This document shows positions 11,583-20,522 of a stretch of DNA of 64,000 bases, piece after piece (the stretch's first letter is position 1; every line of letters begins with the position of its first letter). A program made the translations under genes and the position numbers. The stretch lies in the NCBI RefSeq assembly GCF_023028225.1, contig NZ_CP095482.1:310001-374000 (forward strand). The letters run 5' to 3'. The notes below the pieces were generated by a model. The model did not search any database and was not told the origin of the DNA. It saw only the letters and a list, made by a program, of their open reading frames with translations. The DNA comes from Halorientalis litorea. GTDB lineage: Archaea; Halobacteriota; Halobacteria; Halobacteriales; Haloarculaceae.

Positions 11583-13433
11583 TCAGCGGTCCCACGGCGA
11601 TTCCTGACGGCGGCCGCCCTCCCCCTCGAAGAACTCGCTCAGGAGTTTCTGCTGTGCCCGGCGCAGGTGGTTGTGGAGCGTCGGCGACGTGATGCCGATG
11701 GCGTCGGCCAGTTCCTCGGCAGTACTCCCGCGGGGCCACTCGAAGTAGCCGGCGTGGTAGGCGGCCTGCAGGACGGCCGACTGTTTCTCGGTCAGGCCGT
11801 CGCGGAGCGAGGAACGGAAGGCGGCGGCAGTCTCGACCGGTCGCTCACGCTCACGTTTCGTGACGAGTTCGGTCGCCGGAAACGCGTCCGTGATGGCGTC
11901 GAGCAGTGCGCGGATGTCGGCGTCGGACGGCACCTCGCTGACGACGCGCTGCTGGCCCGAACTCGCGACCATCTCGCGGACCGTCGCCCCCCGTTGGACG
12001 AGAGCCTTCGAGGGGTCGGGGCCGACGACGACGAACTCGAAGAGGGCCTCGTCCTCGTACTCGCGCACGAGGCGGGCGTCGGCGACGGACTCGTGGTCGT
12101 TCACCCATTCGAGCAGGCTGTCGGGCGGGACGTTCTCGACTGCCACGAAGTACAACAGCGAGCGGTCCTCGCCGGGGACGACGCCTTCGAGCGCGAACGT
12201 GCAGTCGTGTTCGGCCGACGCCGCGACGAAGAACGACGCCGGGTCGGTGCTCCGGAGTTCGAGTTCGACGGCGGTGTCGGCGAGAAGCGTCTTCCGCTGC
12301 TGTGCGGCGGTGATGGCACTCCCGATACGGGTCCCGAGGGTGGCGAGCAGTGTCCGCTCCCGGTCGGTGAACGCGTCGGCAGTCTCGGCACCGACGCAGA
12401 GGACCCCGTGTGTCGTCTCGCCGTGTGCCACCGGCACGGCGGCCCCGGCCCGGTAGCCCACCTCCGCGGCGTGGTCCCCCCAGTTGGCGAAAGCGGGGTC
12501 GTCTCGCACGTCCCGCGTCGCCCGTAGCGCGCCTGTCTCGCGTGCCTCGGTGACGGCACTCGCCGTGCCGAGGGGGACCGCCGCCGCGTCCGCCACGCCC
12601 GCGCCCGCCACGACTCGCACGTCGTCGCCCGAGTGCTCACAGAACACCGCGACGGCGTACGCGTCGCCCACGAGTTCCGCACAGGCCGTCCGTGCGGCCT
12701 CGTCGGCAGTCGACGTGCGGACGAGGGCGTCACCGGCGTCCCGGACGGCGTCGAGGACGGCATCGAGACGACTGTCGTCGGCAGGCTTCCCGGCGTCCCC
12801 GTCGGCGGACGGGGCAGCCTCGGTGGCCGTCTCCGCGTCGGGACCGCTCCCCGAGAGAGACGTGTCGGCGAACGCGGCGACCACGTCCTCCGGTTCCGGC
12901 GTCTCGAAGTACGGTTCGAGGCTGGCGAGGCGGTCCCACCCGCCGACGGCCTGCACGACGCGCGGATGCACGCCCTCGTCGGTGAGCGTCTGGTGGGCGA
13001 AGTACCGGCGGAGCACCCGACTCGACGCGTCGGCGAGGCCACCGTCCCCGGTTCGGTCGGCCGCGCGTTCGGCCACCTCGGTGACGAGCATCTGAACCCG
13101 GCGGGGCGTCACCGGCAGTATCCGGTCCTCGGCGTCGACGCCCTCGGCACGGACGAACTGCCGGAAGTCGTGTTCCACGTCGGGCGGGAGGTACGCGGTT
13201 CGGTCCGCCGCCCCCGATTCGTCCAGCACCGTGAGGAGCGAGTGGTCCCGCCCGTCCCGGGAGTGTGTCGACACGTGGGCCGGACGAATCCGGGTCATCT
13301 CCGCGGGCCGGAGGCCGACTTCACCGCCGAGTCGCACGACCAGTTCCTCCCGATGCGTCCGCGTCGCGCGCCGCAATTGCTGGTACTGCCAGTCGGTGAG
13401 TCCGTCGTCCGCGACCGCCTCGCCGCCGACCAT
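11583..13433 (-). CDS. Bat-type transcriptional regulator: recombinase-like domain, GAF domain, HTH_10
   Basis: 616 aa. Residues 10-185 resemble the catalytic domain of tyrosine recombinases (GLRPAEM Arg42; LRRYFAHQTL Arg142; GGW at 164-166; Tyr175). The HxxR histidine is Arg139 and the beta-hairpin lysine is not seen, so strand exchange is unlikely. A GAF domain follows (about 235-375). The C-terminus has an HTH_10 domain (LTEKQSAVLQAAYHAGYF, then TAEELADAIGITSPTLHNHL). This order is known for bacterio-opsin-activator relatives. The start at 13433 is chosen because TTTTTTACTT (13461-13470) lies 28-37 nt upstream; the frame remains open to 13472. Placement between two acs genes suggests control of acetate activation. 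Confidence 0.85.
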   Translation of the reverse strand: MVGGEAVADDGLTDWQYQQLRRATRTHREELVVRLGGEVGLRPAEMTRIRPAHVSTHSRDGRDHSLLTVLDESGAADRTAYLPPDVEHDFRQFVRAEGVDAEDRILPVTPRRVQMLVTEVAERAADRTGDGGLADASSRVLRRYFAHQTLTDEGVHPRVVQAVGGWDRLASLEPYFETPEPEDVVAAFADTSLSGSGPDAETATEAAPSADGDAGKPADDSRLDAVLDAVRDAGDALVRTSTADEAARTACAELVGDAYAVAVFCEHSGDDVRVVAGAGVADAAAVPLGTASAVTEARETGALRATRDVRDDPAFANWGDHAAEVGYRAGAAVPVAHGETTHGVLCVGAETADAFTDRERTLLATLGTRIGSAITAAQQRKTLLADTAVELELRSTDPASFFVAASAEHDCTFALEGVVPGEDRSLLYFVAVENVPPDSLLEWVNDHESVADARLVREYEDEALFEFVVVGPDPSKALVQRGATVREMVASSGQQRVVSEVPSDADIRALLDAITDAFPATELVTKRERERPVETAAAFRSSLRDGLTEKQSAVLQAAYHAGYFEWPRGSTAEELADAIGITSPTLHNHLRRAQQKLLSEFFEGEGGRRQESPWDR

Positions 13434-13586
13434 GTTTCGTCTATATCTCTCAATCCGAAGTAAAAAATCCACCGCAGGCTGCCCGTGTATCCGAACTCTG
13501 GGCCTCCGACGGAGAAATATCCGTCCCAGCGTTTCGTTTTACTTCATTTTCCCGAAGCAGGTCGAGTGTCCCGAGACGACAGGTGG

Positions 13587-15554
13587 TCAGTCCTCGCGCT
13601 CCGGAATCGGGTCGAGTTCGCCGATGACTTCCGGGTTCCGCAGCGCGCTGATGTCGCCGAGGTCGTCGTCGCGGGCGACGGCTCCGAGCAGGCGGCGCAT
13701 TATCTTCCCCGAGCGCGTCTTCGGGAGGTCAGGCGTGAACACGATACCGGCGGGGACGGCGATGGGGCCGATGGCGTCCTCGACGCCCGCGACGATACGC
13801 TCGCGGAGCGTCGCCTCGTCGTCGGCGTTCACCGGCGTGACGTACGCGTAGATGGCCTCACCCTTCAGGTCGTGTGGCGCGCCGACGACGGCGGCCTCTG
13901 CCACGCCCTCGACGGCGGTGATGGCACTCTCTATCTCCATCGTCCCGAACCGGTGCCCCGAGACGTTGATGACATCGTCGACGCGGCCCAACAGCGTGAT
14001 GTAGCCGTCCTCGTCCACGGCAGCGGCGTCCTCGGTGAAGTACGCCCAGTCGAACCGGTCGAGCGGGGGGCGGCCCTGCTCGTGGTCCGCGAACCAACCC
14101 GTGTCCTCGACCATCGACAGCGGCATCGCGGGCCAGGGCTTGTCGACGGTCAGGTAGCCCGCCTCGCCGGGGTCGGTCGGCGCGCCGTCCTCGTCGACCA
14201 CTTCGACGCTAATGCCCGGGAGCGGGCGTCCGGCCGACCCGGGTTTCATGTCGTCGACGCCGGGGAGCGTCGTCACCATCATCGCGCCCGTCTCGGTCTG
14301 CCACCACGTATCGACGACGGGGCACTCGCCGTTCCCGATGTGTTCGTGATACCACTTCCACGCGCGGGGGTTGATTGGCTCGCCGACAGTGCCGAGGAGG
14401 CGCAGGCTGGAGAGGTCGTGGCTCTCCGGGTACTCCGCGCCCCACTTCATGAACGCCCGAATCGCCGTCGGTGCCGTGTAGAACACGTCGACCGCGTTCC
14501 GCTCGATGAGTTCCCACACGCGGTCTTTCTCGGGGTAGTCGGGCGCGCCCTCGTAGAGCATCGTCGTCGCCCCCAACGCGAGGGGGCCGTAGACGATGTA
14601 GGAGTGGCCGGTAATCCAGCCGATATCCGCCGAACACCAGTACGTGTCCTCGGGCTTGATGTCGAGGACCGACCGGGCCGTCCACGCGGTCTGTGCGAGG
14701 TACCCGCCGGTCGTGTGACGCACCCCGGTCGGCTCGCCGGTCGTCCCGGAGGTGTGGATGAGAAAGAGCATGTCCCCGGCGTCTCGGGGCACGGGGTCGA
14801 CCGTCGCGCTGTGGTGCTGTCTGACGAGGCGTTCGTAGTCGTACTCGTCGTCGTCGAGCGGTGGCTGGTCACCGAGTCGGTCGACCACCACCGTCGCCTC
14901 GACGCTGTGGTCGAGTTCGACGCGGGCGTTGTCGGCCTTGCTCTTCTGGTGAACCGGCGTCCCGCGGCGGTAGTAGCCGTCACAGGTGACGAGGTACTCC
15001 GAGTCGGCACTCTCCATGCGGGTGGCCAGCGCGTCCGCGGAGAAGCCGGCGAACACCACCGAGTGAGGCGCGCCGATGCGGGCACACGCCAGCATCGCCA
15101 CCGGCAACTCCGGTATCATCGGCATGTACAGCGTGACGATGTCGCCCTCCTCGACGCCGAGCGCGCGGAGGGCGGCGGCGAACTCGTTGACCTCCCGGTG
15201 GAGGTCCAAGTACGTGTACGCACGACTCTCGCCGAGGCGGCCCGCCCACCGCAGGGCGACTTGGTTCTTCCGCCCGGCCTCGACATGTCGGTCGATGCAG
15301 TTGTACGACGCGTTCAGCGACCCGCCCTCGAACCAGCGGAAAGGCGGGCCGTCGCCGCCGAGGACCGCCTCGTAGTCGTCTCGCCAGTCGAGCAGGTCGG
15401 CGGCCCGCTCCCAGCAGGCCGGCCAGTTCTCCGCGAACTCCTCGCGGAGCGACGCCGCGGTGACGTTGGCTTGTTCGGCGAACGCCGGTGGTGGGGCGAC
15501 GGCCGCGCCGACGGACGCGCTCGCAGACCGCGCCGCCGGGTCCTCAGAGGGCAT
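13587..15554 (-). CDS. acs: Acetyl-CoA synthetase 2
   Basis: 655 aa with the same landmarks as the first copy: HTSGTTGEPTGVRH (the lysine after SGTTG is replaced in this loop), WWQTETGAMMVTT, YWCSADIGWITGHSY, VINVSGHRFGT and PKTRSGKIMRR (K about 617). The N-terminus has an Ala/Ser-rich extension before PPPAFAEQANV. A GTTTATTC element near 15584-15590 lies about 30-36 nt upstream of the ATG. Substrate range (acetate or propionate) is not visible in the sequence. Confidence 0.95.
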   Translation of the reverse strand: MPSEDPAARSASASVGAAVAPPPAFAEQANVTAASLREEFAENWPACWERAADLLDWRDDYEAVLGGDGPPFRWFEGGSLNASYNCIDRHVEAGRKNQVALRWAGRLGESRAYTYLDLHREVNEFAAALRALGVEEGDIVTLYMPMIPELPVAMLACARIGAPHSVVFAGFSADALATRMESADSEYLVTCDGYYRRGTPVHQKSKADNARVELDHSVEATVVVDRLGDQPPLDDDEYDYERLVRQHHSATVDPVPRDAGDMLFLIHTSGTTGEPTGVRHTTGGYLAQTAWTARSVLDIKPEDTYWCSADIGWITGHSYIVYGPLALGATTMLYEGAPDYPEKDRVWELIERNAVDVFYTAPTAIRAFMKWGAEYPESHDLSSLRLLGTVGEPINPRAWKWYHEHIGNGECPVVDTWWQTETGAMMVTTLPGVDDMKPGSAGRPLPGISVEVVDEDGAPTDPGEAGYLTVDKPWPAMPLSMVEDTGWFADHEQGRPPLDRFDWAYFTEDAAAVDEDGYITLLGRVDDVINVSGHRFGTMEIESAITAVEGVAEAAVVGAPHDLKGEAIYAYVTPVNADDEATLRERIVAGVEDAIGPIAVPAGIVFTPDLPKTRSGKIMRRLLGAVARDDDLGDISALRNPEVIGELDPIPERED

Positions 15555-15645
15555 CTATCGCTCGGACCTACGGTCTGACGCGAATAAACGTTGGCACTTC
15601 CGGCCGGCAGTGCGGTGCTGGACCGGGCGGCGTGTGTCTCGGTGG

Positions 15646-17043
15646 TCAGAACGCCGACGTGGGTCGCCGGAGGACGGCGATGGCCGCGACGACACAGAGG
15701 ACGGCGGCGACGAGCAGCCACCGTGCGGGGACCGACACGCCGAGCACGCCCGAGACACTGGAAAGCAGCGTGAAGGTCAAGAACATCGGGAGCACGACCG
15801 CGATGGCGTACAGCCACGGCCGACCGAGCGCGCGCGCTACCCGCCCGGCTCCCGACTCGTACTCCGCCAGCGCGTCACGCCCGAGGACCCACCCGGCGAA
15901 CAGGAGATACCCGAGCAGTCCGACGGTCAGGGCCACGTTCGCGACAGTATCGGCCAGCAGCGTAAACAGCGAGGGGGAGAGCGCGGCGAGGCTTCCGGTG
16001 ACCAGAAACAGGCCGCCGACGCCAGCGGTCGCCCGCGAGCGAGCGATGCCGTGTTCGTCGACGAGGTAGGCGACGGGCACCTCGAACAGCGAGATGGCCG
16101 AGGAGAGCGCCGCCAGCGCGACGACGCCGAAGAAGGCGACGCCGACGAGCCTGCTGTAGGGCAACTCCGCGAAGGCCCCGGCGAGGCTGATGAACAGCGC
16201 GCCGGGGCCGCCCTCGCCGGGCGGGACGCCGAGCGAGAACAGGACCGGGAAGATGACCAACCCGGCCAGCAGTCCCACGGTGGTGTTGAGGACGGCGATT
16301 ATCGTCCCGTCGGCGGCGAGCGAGCGGTCTTCGCCGAGGTAGGAAGCGTAGGTCAACATCACACCCGCACCGACGGAGAGGGTGAAGAGGGCTTGCCCGG
16401 CGGCGGCCGCGGCCACGTCGACGAAGTTCGCTTGGAGGTAGCCCCAGTCCAGCGAGAGGTAGAAGCTGTAGCCACCGGCCACGTCGGGGAGCGTACTCGC
16501 CCACGCGGCCAGCCCGACGAGCAAGAGGACGATGCCGGGAACCATAATCTTCGTCGCCACCTCGATGCCGCGGTCGACGCCGGCGTAGACGATGCCCGCC
16601 GTCACGAGCAGAAAGACGACGTGGGCGACGACCGACCCGAGGCCGTAGTCGATGGCCGCGAAGAACTGCTGCGGGGCCGCGAAGTACGCGCCCGTGACGC
16701 TCCCGAGCAGGTAGCGGAGAATCCAGCCGCCGACGACCGAGTAGAACGAGAGGATGACGACCGAGGCGAGCAACGCGACGCCGCCCATCGCCCGCCAGTT
16801 GCGGCCGCCGAGGGCCGAGAACGCGCCGACGGGGTCGCTCCGACCGCGGCGACCGATGACGAACTCGCCCAACAGACCGGGCACGCCGACCAGCACGACG
16901 AAGACGAGATACAGCAGTAGAAAGGCGGCACCGCCGTTGTCCGCGGTGAACCACGGGAACCGCCAGACGTTCCCGATGCCGACGGCACTCCCCACGGCGG
17001 CGAGGATGAACCCGATTCGCGTGCGCCAAGATGCTCTCGTCAT
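15646..17043 (-). CDS. Sodium-dependent transporter, NSS/SNF family (1)
   Basis: 465 aa with 11-12 hydrophobic helices. The N-terminus RTRIGFILAAVGSAVGIGNVWRFPW is the NSS family signature (LeuT TM1, leucine and sodium site), followed by NGGAAFLLLYL. Proteins of this family take up amino acids or related compounds with sodium. The substrate cannot be read. It lies 43 bp downstream of a second NSS gene on the same strand, so the two may share a transcript. The pair shares architecture with each other but not the near-identical DNA seen in the acs genes. Confidence 0.93.
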   Translation of the reverse strand: MTRASWRTRIGFILAAVGSAVGIGNVWRFPWFTADNGGAAFLLLYLVFVVLVGVPGLLGEFVIGRRGRSDPVGAFSALGGRNWRAMGGVALLASVVILSFYSVVGGWILRYLLGSVTGAYFAAPQQFFAAIDYGLGSVVAHVVFLLVTAGIVYAGVDRGIEVATKIMVPGIVLLLVGLAAWASTLPDVAGGYSFYLSLDWGYLQANFVDVAAAAAGQALFTLSVGAGVMLTYASYLGEDRSLAADGTIIAVLNTTVGLLAGLVIFPVLFSLGVPPGEGGPGALFISLAGAFAELPYSRLVGVAFFGVVALAALSSAISLFEVPVAYLVDEHGIARSRATAGVGGLFLVTGSLAALSPSLFTLLADTVANVALTVGLLGYLLFAGWVLGRDALAEYESGAGRVARALGRPWLYAIAVVLPMFLTFTLLSSVSGVLGVSVPARWLLVAAVLCVVAAIAVLRRPTSAF

Positions 17044-17086
17044 CAGCGAAGATTCCAGCGGCGATGGAAAAAGCGTGTCGAGACGG

Positions 17087-18427
17087 TTAGAACGGCGCGA
17101 AGAACGTCGGCTCCGGTGCTAAGAACAGTTCGTAGACGCCCAGCCCCAGCGTCGCCAAGACCAACAGTGGCACGACCAAGCGGAGTCCCCACAGCCACAC
17201 CGGCCCGAGCGACTCCAAGCCCCCGGCCCCCTTGCGGAGTTCCGCGACTGCGTCGTCCGCGAGGACCCATCCGACGAACAGCACGAGCAACAGCACCGAC
17301 AGCGGCAACAGCAGGCTGTAGGCGATGTTGTCGAACCACGTCAACAGTGACACGTCCCACGCCGAGGGCAGTCCCAAGACGAACAGGCCGACGCCGATAC
17401 CGACCGCCAGCTGGGGCCGCGGGATGCCGAAGTTGTCGTTGGCCCACGCCACCGTCACTTCCATCAGGCTAATCGCGGAGGAGAGTGCCGCCAGTGCCAC
17501 GACGCCGAAGAAGACGACGCCGATGACTTCGCCCAGCGGCAACCCGGCGAACCCGGAGGCGACGGCGATGAACAGTGCCGACGCGCCGCCGTCCAGCGCG
17601 GGGTCGATACCGTTGGCGAACAGAATCGGGAAGACGACCAGGCCTGCGAGGATGCCGATGAGCGTATTGACGACGACGACGGTGCCGCCGTCGACCAGTA
17701 GGTTGTCGTCCTCACCGATGTACGACGAGTACGTTATCATGATGGCCATCCCCAGCGAGAGAGTGAAGAACGCCTGCCCGACGGCGAAGGGGATGGCGGT
17801 GCCAGCGTTGTCGACCATCGCGTCGAGGCTGGGCGTGAGGAAGTAGGCGTACCCCTCACCGGCACCGGAGAGCGTCAGTGCCCACGCCGCGAGGAGGAGC
17901 ATCAGGACGACGATGCTCGGTACCATCACCTTCGTGGCCTTCTCGATACCGTCCTCGATGCCCAGCGCCACGATGCCGACGACGATGACGAGGAAGACCA
18001 GTTGGGCGGCGATGGCCTCCGGTCCGGCCGAGACGGCACCGAAGTACTCCGCCGGCGCGCCGAAGTATGCCCCTTGCGCACTGCCGACGATGTAGCGCAA
18101 CACCCAGCCACCGACGACGTTGTAGTACGAGAGGATCCAGAACCCGGTCACCACCGCCAACGCCCCGAGGACACGCCACTGGCGGTGCCCGAGTTCGGTG
18201 AACGCGTCGACGGCGTTTCGGTGTGTCCGTCGCCCCATGACGAACTCCGCGAGCATCGCCGGGAACCCTATCAACAGGACGGCTATCAGGTAGAAGGCGA
18301 CGAACGCCGCCCCGCCGTTGCCCGCTGTCTTGAACGGGAACTGCCAGAGGTTCCCCAGTCCCACTGCACTACCGATGGCTGCCACCAAGAATCCAGCACG
18401 AGTTGCCCATGTCTCTCGTTCTGTCAT
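17087..18427 (-). CDS. Sodium-dependent transporter, NSS/SNF family (2)
   Basis: 446 aa with 11-12 predicted helices. TM1 carries ATRAGFLVAAIGSAVGLGNL followed by WQFPFKTAGNGGAAFVAFYL, the NSS signature with the unwound TM1 glycine region. GEDDNLLVDGGT and ITYSSYIGEDD in the middle are typical of archaeal and bacterial NSS members. A good Shine-Dalgarno sequence (GAGGTGAG) lies 8-15 nt before the ATG, unusual in this otherwise mostly leaderless region, so this mRNA has a 5' leader. Confidence 0.93.
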   Translation of the reverse strand: MTERETWATRAGFLVAAIGSAVGLGNLWQFPFKTAGNGGAAFVAFYLIAVLLIGFPAMLAEFVMGRRTHRNAVDAFTELGHRQWRVLGALAVVTGFWILSYYNVVGGWVLRYIVGSAQGAYFGAPAEYFGAVSAGPEAIAAQLVFLVIVVGIVALGIEDGIEKATKVMVPSIVVLMLLLAAWALTLSGAGEGYAYFLTPSLDAMVDNAGTAIPFAVGQAFFTLSLGMAIMITYSSYIGEDDNLLVDGGTVVVVNTLIGILAGLVVFPILFANGIDPALDGGASALFIAVASGFAGLPLGEVIGVVFFGVVALAALSSAISLMEVTVAWANDNFGIPRPQLAVGIGVGLFVLGLPSAWDVSLLTWFDNIAYSLLLPLSVLLLVLFVGWVLADDAVAELRKGAGGLESLGPVWLWGLRLVVPLLVLATLGLGVYELFLAPEPTFFAPF

Positions 18428-18713
18428 GTGTGTCTCACCTCGCGGACCTATTCGACCCTGTATGAAATGTTTGTTGACCAGCGTGGCTCGGACTGGTGTC
18501 AGCGCGGAGGTTCGACGGAATGCACACCTATAGCCGAGCGGTCATATCTGGGCCGGGGTCGCCGTGTTCCGTCATTCCTACCCCACGCCTGATGCTGGTC
18601 GCGTCCGGACACAACGAGAGGATGTGCCCGTCGCTGCGGTCGACCGTGGATAACGTGTGCCAGTGCAGGACGCGACTCCTCGAAGAGGTACGTCGGCGTC
18701 CGCCGCCGGACAG
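18428..18713. other. 286-bp gap upstream of the second NSS gene
   Basis: Contains the Shine-Dalgarno sequence just before 18427 and an A/T-rich stretch (about 18455-18475, minus strand AACAAACATTTCATAC) that may be the promoter. The rest is G+C-rich with no convincing ORF, RNA gene or repeat. Confidence 0.4.
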
Positions 18714-19670
18714 TCAGGGCGTCACGACGAGTTTGCCGAAGTAGCTGTCTTCGAGGACGGCGCGGTGGGCCTCGGCGACGTCCGAGAGGTCGTAAGTGCG
18801 GGCCACCTCGGCGGCCACGTCACCGTCGGCCGCGAGCGAGGCGAGACGGGCGAGGACGCCCCCCACGTCCGGCGTGTTGAACATGCTGACGTGGTGGACC
18901 GCGAGGGCTTTCCCGCGACAGCGCGGGACGCTCTCGAACGTGGCCGACTGGGCTTCGTTGCCGATGGCGGCGATGCAGGCACCGAACGCGGCCACGTCGG
19001 CATCGAACGCGAGGTACTCGTCGAGGCGGTGGTCCAGAATCACGTCGGGTCGGCCCGCATCGGTGACTGCCGCCCCGAGGTCGGAGCGCGCGTAGTCGAA
19101 CACGTCGTCGGCCCCCAACTCGCGGAGTCGGTCGTGGTAGGTCGGTGCGGCGGTGGTCGTGACCCGGGCACCAGACGCCGCGGCCAGTTGGACCGCGACG
19201 TGACCGACGCCGCCGGACCCGCCGTGGACCAGTACGCGCTCGCCGGGTTCGAGGCCGCCGCGCGCGACGAGTGACTGCCACGCGGTGACGCCGACCAGTG
19301 CCGTCGCGGCCCCCGTCTCGAAGGAGACGCCGTCGGGCAACACCGCGAGGGAGTCCGTCGGGACGGTGACGTACTCCGCGCAGGTGCCCTGTCGGTCGTT
19401 GCCGAGTCCGGTGGCGAATACGCGGTCTCCTTCTGTGACGGACTCGACGTCGGAGCCGACGGCCGCAACCGTGCCAGCCACGTCGGAACCGGTCGTCCAC
19501 GGGAGGTCACCGGGCGGATACGCGCCGTCTCGAAAGTAGGTGTCGACCGGGTTGACGGCCGCGGCTTCGACAGCCACGAGTACGTCCTCGGGACCGGGGG
19601 TCGGTCGGTCGATGTCGTCTACCTGCAACACGTCTGTCCCGCCGTGGTCGTGGAAGCGAACGGCACGCAT
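18714..19670 (-). CDS. Zinc-independent quinone oxidoreductase (MDR family)
   Basis: 318 aa. GroES-like N-terminal domain (VAVEAAAVNPVDTYFRDG, then TTGSDVAGTVAAVG and GDRVFATG) and a Rossmann domain with HGGSGGVGHVAVQLA (residues 149-163), which binds NADPH. No catalytic zinc cysteines or structural four-Cys lobe are present, so it belongs with QOR/CryZ-type NADPH:quinone reductases rather than zinc alcohol dehydrogenases. Divergent from the glycerophosphodiesterase, with 60 bp between the start codons. Confidence 0.9.
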   Translation of the reverse strand: MRAVRFHDHGGTDVLQVDDIDRPTPGPEDVLVAVEAAAVNPVDTYFRDGAYPPGDLPWTTGSDVAGTVAAVGSDVESVTEGDRVFATGLGNDRQGTCAEYVTVPTDSLAVLPDGVSFETGAATALVGVTAWQSLVARGGLEPGERVLVHGGSGGVGHVAVQLAAASGARVTTTAAPTYHDRLRELGADDVFDYARSDLGAAVTDAGRPDVILDHRLDEYLAFDADVAAFGACIAAIGNEAQSATFESVPRCRGKALAVHHVSMFNTPDVGGVLARLASLAADGDVAAEVARTYDLSDVAEAHRAVLEDSYFGKLVVTP

Positions 19671-19693
19671 GGGGAACCGGTTGGGTGACCGGG

Positions 19694-19705
19694 CAAAAAC
19701 ACTTT
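19694..19705. promoter_or_regulatory. Single A/T tract serving two divergent genes
   Basis: CAAAAACACTTT is the only A/T-rich element in the 60 bp between two start codons (ATG 19670 minus, GTG 19731 plus) and is centred about 30 nt from each. Both genes would be leaderless and would share or compete for one TATA region. Confidence 0.45.
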
Positions 19706-19730
19706 CTCACGCGCCGGCCGATACCTCTCC

Positions 19731-20393
19731 GTGCGCTGTATCGCCCACCGCGGTTTCGCCGAGACGTACCCCGAAAACACCGTCGCCGCGGTCCGCGCCG
19801 CAACGGAACGGGTGAACGCCGTCGAAGTGGACGTTCGTCGCTGTGGCTCCGGCGAACTTGTCCTCGCCCACGACGAGGCCGTCGACCGCGTGACGGACGC
19901 CACCGGCCGGGTCGAGGAGTTCACCAGCGACGAACTCGCTTCGCTCGACGTTCTCGGGTCCGGCGAGGGTATCCCGACGCTCTCGGCGGCCCTCGACGCT
20001 GTCGAGTCGGGCGTCGAACTCAACGTCGAACTGAAAGAGGCGGGGCTCGCGGCCGACGCGCTCGCGTCGGCCGACGACGCGGGCGTCGAGGTACTCGTCT
20101 CCTCGTTCGGGCCGTCGGTCCTCCGGGAAGCGCGCGACGCTGGCGCGGAGCGGGTCGCGTACGTCTCGGCTGAAGACGACGAAACCGGGATTTTGAACGT
20201 CGCACGCACCGAGGACTGCACCGCTGTCCACCCACACTGGCAGCTCTGCGTCGACGATTTCGTCGAGCGCGCCCACGACACCGGCCTCAACGTCAACGCG
20301 TGGACGGTCCCGTCGGTTCACGACGCGAGGGCACTCGAATACGTCGGGGTGGACGGCGTCATCGTCGACCGGCCGGAAGTCTGCCCGGAGTGA
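19731..20393 (+). CDS. Glycerophosphodiester phosphodiesterase
   Basis: 220 aa, GTG start. Splits glycerophosphodiesters into glycerol phosphate and an alcohol. GDPD motifs are present: CIAHRGFAETYPENT (His6, Arg7, Glu15), the metal ligands EVDV (Glu32, Asp34), the second histidine in LVLAHDEAVDR (His47), and NVNAWTV near the end. No signal peptide, so cytoplasmic. The length matches compact archaeal members. Confidence 0.92.
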   Translation: MRCIAHRGFAETYPENTVAAVRAATERVNAVEVDVRRCGSGELVLAHDEAVDRVTDATGRVEEFTSDELASLDVLGSGEGIPTLSAALDAVESGVELNVELKEAGLAADALASADDAGVEVLVSSFGPSVLREARDAGAERVAYVSAEDDETGILNVARTEDCTAVHPHWQLCVDDFVERAHDTGLNVNAWTVPSVHDARALEYVGVDGVIVDRPEVCPE

Positions 20394-20414
20394 GCAGTCG
20401 CTCACCGGTTGTAG

Positions 20415-20497
20415 GAAAGGTGGGGGGTGGGGGGATGGTGGGGGTGGCACAGTAAACTGTGCCAGTACAGCCTACTCACGCCTGCAGATTTATAAAC
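20415..20497. repeat. G-rich tract, perfect palindrome and TATA-like element between convergent genes
   Basis: Three elements lie between the ends of the phosphodiesterase and TFB genes. 20415-20447 is a plus-strand run of G blocks (several of 2-6 G) that could form a quadruplex. GGCACAGTAAACTGTGCC (20446-20463) is a perfect 8-bp inverted repeat with a 2-nt loop. TTTATAAA (20489-20496) is itself palindromic and looks like a TATA box on either strand. The hairpin may be a terminator; the TATA element could start a short antisense RNA. Confidence 0.5.
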
Positions 20498-20522
20498 CCG
20501 TCGGCCGCTGGTCGGGGAGCGA

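Noticed and set aside
13587-15554. The second acs gene as a pseudogene because of a changed residue in the SGTTG loop
   Set aside because: The frame is complete, length is normal and the other catalytic motifs, including PKTRSGK, are intact; the change in the loop is only noted.
13485-15578. A 697-codon open frame antisense to the second acs gene
   Set aside because: The minus strand encodes a full-length acetyl-CoA synthetase with intact motifs; the other strand has none.
18428-18713. A search for a tRNA or other RNA gene in the largest gap
   Set aside because: No acceptor stem or T-loop pattern, and no conserved secondary structure is visible.
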